This document shows positions 1 through 5,864 of a stretch of 7,060 nt of DNA, piece by piece (position 1 is the first letter of the stretch; every line of letters begins with the position of its first letter). Location: NCBI GenBank assembly GCA_937910265.1, contig CALEPD010000072.1:1-7060 (forward strand), written 5' to 3'. A program made the position numbers and the translations under genes. The DNA comes from an uncultured Bacteroidales bacterium (GTDB lineage Bacteria > Bacteroidota > Bacteroidia > Bacteroidales > P3). Below the pieces are notes generated by a model. The model had not been told where the DNA came from and searched no databases. It worked only from the letters and a program-made list of their open reading frames with translations.

Positions 1-48
1 TTTAGTTTTATTACGTTTCTGTTTAGATAATATTAATTTAAAAAAAAT
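1..48 (+). promoter_or_regulatory. A/T-rich leader of the T9SS cargo gene
   Basis: This short leader is very A/T-rich and ends in a run of eight A (40-47) just before the ATG at 49. There is no Shine-Dalgarno sequence, and A-rich initiation regions of this kind are usual in Bacteroidota. TACGTTTC at 12-19 matches five of the six fixed positions of the Bacteroidota -7 element TAnnTTTG. Its -33 partner would lie left of the window, so the promoter call is weak. The leader is probably the start of the four-gene plus-strand unit, but an upstream gene cannot be excluded. Confidence 0.3.
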
Positions 49-2484
49 ATGAAAATCAATCACTGTTTGGCATTTATGTTGTTGCTTGCTATGGCATCAC
101 ATGCAAATGCTCAGGAAGAGTACTTTGTACCGTGTCCTTCTGTAAATATAGAAGAACACAATCATACATCACTGTATGTTGGTCAAGGTTGCGATACAGC
201 TATTACCTATGGCGACCCCGCACTCGTCCTCAATGCTGATGTTTTTATGACAACTCAGAATTTCAATGGCACCTACTTGGTGGAGTCTATCCCCTACAAC
301 CCGCCTGACACTTCTTTCATGCAAGGAACACGATTGAGTAACATTTCTGCTGACGATGTATGGGATAATCAACGCATTACCTTCGATTTTCCATTTGCAT
401 TTTTTGGTCAGGCCAAAAGTGAAGCGCTTGTTGGTGCCAATGGGTTGATTACTTTCGCCCCATCAACAGTGCATGCCAACTCCAGTCATTGTGCCTATTC
501 ATATTCTGTTCCTATCCCTTCAGCATCATTCCCGTCAAAAGAGGCTATATACGGTGTATATGAGGATATCGACCCGGGTGCAACTCAGCGGACTTATGGC
601 TCTCACACCAGCGGGGCCCATGAAGGTTGGGGCATTTACAAGTATGTGGGTGGAGAATTCCCATGTCGATATATCAGTACCAGTGTTCGTGACATTGTAT
701 TATTTGGCAACAATCAGGAGTCGTGTACATACTGCATCGTATGTTATGAAGGAACCAATATCATCGAAGTCCACGTAAAACGTAGGAGCTGTTGTTCCTC
801 AACCAATTCTGGAAAAGGCTTGATTGGTATTCAAAATGCAGCTGGTACAGTGGCTTTTGTGGCTCCCGATCGCGGTAACCAAAGCGGTGGTTGGACTGGT
901 GAGACTGAATATGAGGCATGGCGTTTTACCCCACAAGGAACAACAACATATAATATTTCATGGTATAGAAAAGCGACCGAACAGACGGCGGCAAACCAAG
1001 TTATTTTGTTCAATACCGACAATACAATTAGAGATACTATCTATGGTCAAGAAATCCAATATGTGGCAGACCCTACCCTTCGTGTCGATTCGAATTATGT
1101 GGTCACCAATGACTATATGCAGCTTGCCGTTCAGCCCACAGTAAAGACTACATATTACTGCCGTATGCGCTATTATGGTGCAACTGGCTATCTGTATGAT
1201 ATTGTCGATTCAATTACCGTATGTGTCGACCTTGATGCTGGTCTCAACCTTAATGGCCATGTCTACACTGCTGCCGATGCCGATACCCTCATCGGTGGCG
1301 AAGAAACTGCCGTCGGTGAATCGGGTTATGGTACCCGCCCCAACGACTATATGGGTTCCCAGTACGATAACCGCACCTGCATAGGTCAGGAATCAACGGT
1401 CACTTTGGAAATCCCTAACCAATACTATTACGACTCTATCAACTGGAGAGCATTCTTGATTCAAAATGGTGTCAAAACCGAGGTGCCCCGCAACCGTTAT
1501 AGATTGGGCAATAATAGCCATACATTGACATTGTTACCCAGCGATAATACTTTACCTAATCATATCGATACCACTTTGATTGAAGTCTCGGTAAACTACT
1601 CCAACGGCCGTACTTTAACTGACAAAGTGTTTGTTTTGGCTCAGCCCAACTTTGATTTCGTCCGTTCTGCAACCATTTGCGAGGGTGAAACCTATCTCTT
1701 CGGCGGTCATGATTATACTGCAACAGGTTATTATACCGCTGAATATACTTCTCAAGTAGGATGCGATAGCGTCGAGCACCTGAGTTTGTTGGTATTGGAA
1801 ACCAGCTACAATTACGACCGTGTTGAAGCTTGTGAGCCATATACCTGGATTCATAATGGTGTAACATACGAAACATCCAACAATGCAACTGCATTGAACG
1901 ATACCATTCGTTTGAAAAATCAGCATGGTTGTGATAGTATTGTTCAATTGGAATTGACCATCAATCCCGTTGTAGCCTCCATCAACGCTACTCCTACAGG
2001 CGTTCGCCTCGACAATCTAACCGTTACTTTGGTCGACATGAGCACAGGCTCCGACTCGAGAACTTGGCATCTTTATGGCGGAGAAACAAGTGGCGAACAT
2101 ACGGTACGTTATAATTTCCCCGCTACCGAAGATTCGGTTATCATTATCCTTACCGCACATAGTTCTTTGGGATGCGACGATAACGATAGTGTAACTATAA
2201 CCATGTTGCGTGAAACGGTTTATATGCCCAATGCCTTTACCCCTGATGAACCAATCAATAATACTTTCAAAATGTATGGCGAAGGTGTGAATAGTATGGA
2301 AATGGCTATTTTCAACCGTTGGGGTCAACAAGTATTCTATTCCAATGAACTTTATTCTGAATGGGATGGAACATATGAAGGCGTGCCCTGTTCGCAAGGA
2401 GCCTATGTGTATATCATCAAATACACCAGTTTAACTCATCCGAGTACTCAAGTCATTAAAGGTACAGTTACTCTGATTCGATAA
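49..2484 (+). CDS. Secreted multidomain protein with T9SS type B (CHU_C) sorting domain
   Basis: 811 residues, complete. A signal peptide is visible: charged MKINH, hydrophobic core at residues 7-16, and a likely AxA cleavage after Ala21 (ANA|QEE). Residues about 95-298 form a Gly/aromatic-rich beta domain with FPFAFFG, GANGLITF, AIYGVYEDIDP and AWRFTP motifs and several cysteines, loosely like nidogen-type domains (inference). Two similar modules of about 51 residues follow (about 541-640), each starting near a Cys (C544, C595) and closing with GCDS (C572, C628). A PKD-like segment (about 642-718) comes next. Residues 721-811 match the CHU_C/type B C-terminal signal: YMPNAFTPDE, IFNRWGQQVF, WDGTYEGVP, GAYVYIIKY. 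Such proteins cross the outer membrane through the T9SS and are released or surface-anchored. No enzymatic motif was recognised, so an adhesin or structural role is only a guess. It sits 5 nt upstream of asd. The family call is firm; the function is unknown. Confidence 0.9.
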   Translation: MKINHCLAFMLLLAMASHANAQEEYFVPCPSVNIEEHNHTSLYVGQGCDTAITYGDPALVLNADVFMTTQNFNGTYLVESIPYNPPDTSFMQGTRLSNISADDVWDNQRITFDFPFAFFGQAKSEALVGANGLITFAPSTVHANSSHCAYSYSVPIPSASFPSKEAIYGVYEDIDPGATQRTYGSHTSGAHEGWGIYKYVGGEFPCRYISTSVRDIVLFGNNQESCTYCIVCYEGTNIIEVHVKRRSCCSSTNSGKGLIGIQNAAGTVAFVAPDRGNQSGGWTGETEYEAWRFTPQGTTTYNISWYRKATEQTAANQVILFNTDNTIRDTIYGQEIQYVADPTLRVDSNYVVTNDYMQLAVQPTVKTTYYCRMRYYGATGYLYDIVDSITVCVDLDAGLNLNGHVYTAADADTLIGGEETAVGESGYGTRPNDYMGSQYDNRTCIGQESTVTLEIPNQYYYDSINWRAFLIQNGVKTEVPRNRYRLGNNSHTLTLLPSDNTLPNHIDTTLIEVSVNYSNGRTLTDKVFVLAQPNFDFVRSATICEGETYLFGGHDYTATGYYTAEYTSQVGCDSVEHLSLLVLETSYNYDRVEACEPYTWIHNGVTYETSNNATALNDTIRLKNQHGCDSIVQLELTINPVVASINATPTGVRLDNLTVTLVDMSTGSDSRTWHLYGGETSGEHTVRYNFPATEDSVIIILTAHSSLGCDDNDSVTITMLRETVYMPNAFTPDEPINNTFKMYGEGVNSMEMAIFNRWGQQVFYSNELYSEWDGTYEGVPCSQGAYVYIIKYTSLTHPSTQVIKGTVTLIR
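1669..1968 (+). repeat. Two tandem GCDS protein modules inside the T9SS cargo
   Basis: This is a protein-level repeat of about 51 residues (C544 to C595). Unit 1 has ICEGETYLFGGHDY, then a Tyr-rich stretch, then GCDSVEHLSLLV. Unit 2 has ACEPYTWIHNGVTY, then a spacer, then GCDSIVQLELTI. The DNA copies have diverged, so this is an old duplication and not a recent one. The Cys pair in each unit (C544/C572 and C595/C628) could form one disulfide per module, which is inference. Modules of this kind are common in large Bacteroidota surface proteins with CHU_C ends. Confidence 0.75.
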
Positions 2485-2489
2485 TTTTT

Positions 2490-3470
2490 ATGAAAATAGC
2501 TATTGTTGGTGGTGTTATACTTAAAGTTTTAGAAGAAAAAGGTTTTGACGGCTGCGATATCATCGCAGCCGCCTCTTTGAAATCGGTTGGCAAAACGGTT
2601 ATGTTTGCGGGCCGTCAAATAACTGTCGTTTCAGTCGAAGATGCCATTCAGCAAACCCCCGATTTTGCTATATTCTCAGCGGGTGGCGCAACTTCATTGT
2701 GTTACGCACCTAAATTCGCAGAAGTGGGAACAACAGTCATCGACAACTCCTCAGCATGGAGAAACGACCCCAAGGTTCCGCTCGTTGTTCCCGAAATTAA
2801 TATTGATGTAGTATCTGAAAACGACAGGATTATTGCCAATCCCAATTGCTCCACAGTTCAAATGGTACTCGCACTCTCGCGTTTGCATGCGAAATATCGC
2901 ATCAAACGCATTGTTGTTTCCACTTATCAAAGTGTTACAGGGTCAGGAGTGAAGGGTATTAACCAGTTGAACAACGAAGCCCACTCCCTGTCTGTTCAAC
3001 ATCCAGCATACCCCCACCCTATTCATCGCAATTTGATTCCTCATGGAGGCGATTTCCTTACTAACGGATACACTACCGAGGAACAAAAGTTGGTAGATGA
3101 AACCCGTAAGATTTTGGGCGATCCCGATATACAAATTACAGCAACTGTTGTCCGCGTACCTGTTGAAGGCGGACATAGTGAATCCGTAAACGTCGAGTTC
3201 GCAAACGAGTATGAAATGTCCGATGCAATTGATACGCTTGCATCAACTCCTGGTGTTAAAGTGGTTGACAACCCGCAGTTGAACGAATATCCGATGCCTC
3301 TTTACGCACAAGGCCGCGATGATGTGTTTGTTGGCCGCATACGTCGTGACATGTCTCAGCCCTGCACTCTTAATATGTGGGTCGTCTCCGACAACCTGCG
3401 TAAGGGCGCTGCAACAAATGCGGTTCAGATATTAGAATCTTTATCAAAACGTAATAACTATTGTATTTAA
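2490..3470 (+). CDS. asd: Aspartate-semialdehyde dehydrogenase, apparently lacking its NADP-binding glycine loop
   Basis: 326 residues. The family makes L-aspartate-4-semialdehyde from aspartyl phosphate with NADPH, in the cytoplasm, feeding lysine/diaminopimelate, threonine and methionine synthesis. Catalytic features are present: nucleophile Cys120 in IIANPNCST, Gln147 in STYQSVTGSG, Arg222 in VRVPV, and His229 in GGHSES as the acid/base. The C-terminal signature DNLRKGAATNAVQ is also present, as are FSAGGATS (62-69) and NSSAWR (86-91). The oddity is at the N-terminus. The family reads roughly KIAIVGATGxVGxxxLKVLEE, but here it is MKIAIVG followed at once by GVILKVLEE, so about six residues of the GxTGxVG loop are missing. 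Restoring them would give about 332 residues, a normal length. No alternative start exists upstream, because the stop of the previous gene is 5 nt away. NADPH binding is likely impaired (inference). It lies between the cargo gene (5-nt gap) and the lipoprotein gene (9-nt gap). Confidence 0.93.
   Translation: MKIAIVGGVILKVLEEKGFDGCDIIAAASLKSVGKTVMFAGRQITVVSVEDAIQQTPDFAIFSAGGATSLCYAPKFAEVGTTVIDNSSAWRNDPKVPLVVPEINIDVVSENDRIIANPNCSTVQMVLALSRLHAKYRIKRIVVSTYQSVTGSGVKGINQLNNEAHSLSVQHPAYPHPIHRNLIPHGGDFLTNGYTTEEQKLVDETRKILGDPDIQITATVVRVPVEGGHSESVNVEFANEYEMSDAIDTLASTPGVKVVDNPQLNEYPMPLYAQGRDDVFVGRIRRDMSQPCTLNMWVVSDNLRKGAATNAVQILESLSKRNNYCI
2502..2519 (+). other. Apparent in-frame deletion point in the asd nucleotide-binding loop
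   Basis: The codons here read ATT GTT GGT GGT GTT ATA (IVGGVI, residues 5-10). In homologues, as I recall the family, V-G is followed by A-T/S-G-x-V-G before the helix. A parent gene with GTTGGT on both sides of the missing codons would lose exactly 18 nt by slippage between the two copies and give the sequence seen. The frame is intact and the helix that follows (LKVLEEKGF) is normal. The parent sequence is inferred, not observed. Confidence 0.6.
2549..2571 (+). repeat. Perfect GC-rich hairpin inside the 5' part of asd
   Basis: The left arm CGGCTGCGAT (2549-2558) and right arm ATCGCAGCCG (2562-2571) are exact reverse complements around a 3-nt loop ATC, giving a 10-bp stem with seven G/C pairs. 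It encodes residues 20-28 (DGCDIIAAA), a variable part of the family. The bases after it, CCTCTTTG, are only weakly T-rich, so a classic intrinsic terminator is doubtful. It begins 59 nt after the asd start and could pause transcription or modulate translation (inference). Confidence 0.7.
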
Positions 3471-3479
3471 AACTCCCCT

Positions 3480-3968
3480 ATGAATTACAAGCATTGTTTG
3501 ATTTGTCTTCTCTTTTCTGTGTTTTTTGTTTCATGCCAATCTGATATTTTAGTTAAGGAACAACGATTTTTCAATAATAATACATGGACACGCTTCGAAA
3601 TGGAGAAATTCCAAATCGATGTGAATAATATAGATGATTGCTATGATATTTTCTTGAATCTTTCCATTGATACCGCTTTCATGCACGAAGATGTCATTCC
3701 TTTGAGTTTTAGTATGAATGCTCCCAATGGCGAACGTCGTATGTTCAGGACTTTGGTAAATATAAAGAACAAAAACGGACTGCTCTTAGGCGAAAAAGGC
3801 GATGACGGTTACATATACTTCGAGCACAAGGCACGCGACTATTTTTTCTTTAACAACAAAGGTGTATACAACGTTGAGGTTGGTCAGGCAACCAACCGAT
3901 ATGAGCTTCGTGGAGTGAAATCGTTGGAACTGGTTGTGGAAAAGGCAGAATTGGTATATCCTGAATGA
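3480..3968 (+). CDS. Small lipoprotein, probably GldH family (gliding motility/T9SS-associated)
   Basis: 162 residues. The N-terminus is a lipoprotein signal: a hydrophobic run (residues 7-17) ends in FFVSC, so Cys19 would be lipidated and the mature protein held in a membrane facing the periplasm. The mature part starts QSD. After it come NTWTRFEMEKF (34-44), CYDIFLNLSID (54-64), SFSMNAPNGERR (77-88) and a C-terminal stretch GVYNVEVGQATNRYELRG (128-145) followed by VKSLELVVEK. This order, with a Trp after a short linker, a beta-rich domain, and a final GxYxxxxxQA...LxGvxxLxLxxEK pattern, resembles GldH lipoproteins. GldH is needed for gliding and T9SS function in Flavobacterium; in non-gliding Bacteroidales its role is less clear. 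The match is from memory of the family pattern, so another small lipoprotein family is possible. It starts 9 nt after asd with no Shine-Dalgarno, and its TGA overlaps the uvrC ATG. Confidence 0.6.
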   Translation: MNYKHCLICLLFSVFFVSCQSDILVKEQRFFNNNTWTRFEMEKFQIDVNNIDDCYDIFLNLSIDTAFMHEDVIPLSFSMNAPNGERRMFRTLVNIKNKNGLLLGEKGDDGYIYFEHKARDYFFFNNKGVYNVEVGQATNRYELRGVKSLELVVEKAELVYPE

Positions 3969-5800
3969 TCGACTCCCTAATCAATAAAAACATCGAGCAC
4001 ATTGCTCTAAAGTTAAAAACACTACCTGAACAACCTGGTGTATATCAACATCTAGACGAGTCGGGCAAAATCATATATGTAGGAAAAGCCAGGAATCTGA
4101 AAAACCGAGTCAGTTCATATTTTAGCCATTACGATGACAAAAGTGCTAAAATTAAAATGCTGGTCAAGCATATATTTGATTTCAGATTTACAGTCGTTGA
4201 TACTGAAATAGATGCTCTGTTGTTGGAAAACAGCCTTATAAAGCAGCATCAGCCCCGTTACAATAGTTTGCTTAAAGACGATAAAAGTTATCCTTATTTG
4301 TGCATAACCGATGAGGATTACCCCCAGTTACTTTTTGTTCGAAACCGTAAACACAAGGGTCAGTATTTTGGACCTTACCCCAACCAGAAGATTCTTGCCG
4401 AGCTTCAGGATATTATAAAACATATCTTCCCCTATCGCACCTGTACCCTACCCTTGCGAAAAAATAGTATCGGTATTGACCGACCTTGCATGAAATATCA
4501 GATTGGATTGTGTAAGGCTCCATGTGTCGGCTATCAGTCTTATGAAGAATACCGTGCCATGTTCAACGATATCCGTAAAATACTTAATGGCGATTTTGGG
4601 GAAATACTGCAAAGCATGAAAAAGCAAATGTTGCTTTATGCTGACGAATTGAAATTCGAGGAGGCTGAAGTTCAAAAGAAAAAAATACGGCTGCTTACCG
4701 ATTACCAAAGCAAGTCAACTGTAGTTGATACGGCAATAAAGGATGTCGATGTGGTTTCCATTCTGTCCGATAGCCGTTTTGCGTATGTAAACATGATGAG
4801 GATAAAATGCGGTAGTGTCGTCTATTGTTTTTCTTCCGAAATAAAAAAACAACTTGATGAATCTGACGAGGAAATACTTTCCACAGTTTTCCCTCAACTG
4901 CATGAGCAAACGGGAAGTACCGCCCGTGAAGTTGTATTGCCATTGAAGGTGATCGACCTCCCGGAAGACTATGTCAAACAAACCAATCCGTCCCGAGGCG
5001 CCAAAAAAGAACTGCTTGATTTGTCGATAAGGAATGTGGTTGCCTATAAGCAGCAGCGCGAACACCACCGCGCTTTGGTTGATCCCGACGAGGGCACATC
5101 TCGCCGTAATGAACATTTGTTGGAGCGTATACAACATGCTCTGAAGTTGACTCAACTCCCTGTGAATATTGAATGTTTCGACAATTCAAACATTCAGGGT
5201 GCTTATCCTGTTGCGGCAATGGTCCGTTTTACAAACGGAAAACCCAATCGAAAGGAATATAGGAAATTCAATATTAAAACAGTTGAGGGCCCCGATGACT
5301 ATTCTTCTATGGCAGAAGTGATATATCGTCGATACAAAAGGTTGTCGGATGAGTCGCTCCCCTTACCTCAATTATTGATTGTCGACGGTGGTATCGGACA
5401 AATGTCGGTGGCGCATCAAGTAATCAAGGAACAGTTGCAGTTGGATATTCCTATTGCTGGTTTGGTTAAAAACGACCGACATCGTACTTCCGAGTTGTTG
5501 TTTGGATTTCCACCGCAAGTTATTGGAATGAAACCCAACGACCCGCTGTTTCTATTGCTTGAGCAAATCCAGAACGAAGTTCATCGTTTTGCAATCACTT
5601 TTCATAAAAACAAGCGAAGTAAGGGTACAATCCGTACTCAACTAACCGACATACAGGGTATTGGTGAAGTGTCGGCCAGAGAGTTGTTGCTTAAGTTCGG
5701 TTCGGTTAAGCAAATCGCAAAGCGATCGATTGACGAATTGGCGCAAGTAATCGGTAACGCCAAGGCAAAGTTGGTATACGACTTCTTTAATCTGAATTAG
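3965..5800 (+). CDS. uvrC: UvrABC excinuclease subunit C
   Basis: 611 residues, full length for the family. UvrC joins the UvrB-DNA complex in nucleotide excision repair and cuts both sides of the lesion. The N-terminal GIY-YIG nuclease (about 21-100) makes the 3' cut: GVY at 25-27, IYVGKARNLKNRV at 37-49, catalytic Glu88 in LLLEN. YFGPYPN follows at 134-140. Cysteines 160, 175, 183 and 187 match the conserved set reported to hold a [4Fe-4S] cluster in E. coli UvrC. The UVR (UvrB-binding) helix pair is at about 208-243. The RNase H-like nuclease for the 5' cut has Asp406 (FDNSNIQG), Asp474 (IVDGGIGQ) and His540 (EVHRFA). Two helix-hairpin-helix motifs (about 560-610, IQGIGEVSARELLLKFGS) bind DNA at the end. 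The start ATG shares ATGA with the lipoprotein stop, which suggests translational coupling. No damage was seen. Confidence 0.98.
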   Translation: MIDSLINKNIEHIALKLKTLPEQPGVYQHLDESGKIIYVGKARNLKNRVSSYFSHYDDKSAKIKMLVKHIFDFRFTVVDTEIDALLLENSLIKQHQPRYNSLLKDDKSYPYLCITDEDYPQLLFVRNRKHKGQYFGPYPNQKILAELQDIIKHIFPYRTCTLPLRKNSIGIDRPCMKYQIGLCKAPCVGYQSYEEYRAMFNDIRKILNGDFGEILQSMKKQMLLYADELKFEEAEVQKKKIRLLTDYQSKSTVVDTAIKDVDVVSILSDSRFAYVNMMRIKCGSVVYCFSSEIKKQLDESDEEILSTVFPQLHEQTGSTAREVVLPLKVIDLPEDYVKQTNPSRGAKKELLDLSIRNVVAYKQQREHHRALVDPDEGTSRRNEHLLERIQHALKLTQLPVNIECFDNSNIQGAYPVAAMVRFTNGKPNRKEYRKFNIKTVEGPDDYSSMAEVIYRRYKRLSDESLPLPQLLIVDGGIGQMSVAHQVIKEQLQLDIPIAGLVKNDRHRTSELLFGFPPQVIGMKPNDPLFLLLEQIQNEVHRFAITFHKNKRSKGTIRTQLTDIQGIGEVSARELLLKFGSVKQIAKRSIDELAQVIGNAKAKLVYDFFNLN

Positions 5801-5816
5801 ACTTTTATTGGGAATA

Positions 5817-5864
5817 ATCCGTAGGGTATGCAATTTCACTAATACAAGAAATTGTTATACGGAT
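5817..5864. repeat. Nested imperfect inverted repeat at the uvrC/hflX convergent junction
   Basis: The outer arms are ATCCGTA (5817-5823) and TACGGAT (5858-5864). The inner arms are CAATTTC (5831-5837) and GAAATTG (5848-5854) around a 10-nt loop. Both 7-bp pairs are exact. Between them are unequal internal bulges (7 nt left, 3 nt right). The structure covers the hflX stop (5839-5841) and most of the 38-nt intergenic gap. Neither side has a clear T-run, so it is at best a weak or atypical bidirectional terminator. It is the only structure seen where both transcripts must end. Confidence 0.4.

Noticed and set aside
1556..2397. Several minus-strand open frames of 110-126 codons opposite the T9SS cargo gene
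   Set aside because: They overlap one another and the convincing plus-strand gene, and show no domain, signal or initiation context of their own.
2430..2489. Possible terminator between the cargo gene and asd (GAGTACTC palindrome and TTTTT before the asd ATG)
   Set aside because: The palindrome is only 8 bp with no loop and lies about 35 nt before the short T-run. There is no stem next to the T-run.
4614..4641. Hairpin AAAGCAA/TTGCTTT with a 3-nt loop, plus outer GCAT/ATGC arms, in uvrC
   Set aside because: It is A/T-rich, interrupted by a 3-nt bulge, and lies within the Lys-rich UVR helix codons, where such short complements arise easily by chance.
4715..5155. 146-codon minus-strand open frame opposite uvrC
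   Set aside because: It is antisense to intact UvrC coding sequence, and its translation has no family resemblance.
5179..5190. UvrC DNSN in place of the DNSH known from other bacteria, as a possible active-site mutation
   Set aside because: The catalytic Asp406 is kept, and as I recall Asn at this place is common in Bacteroidota UvrC, so it is not a lesion.
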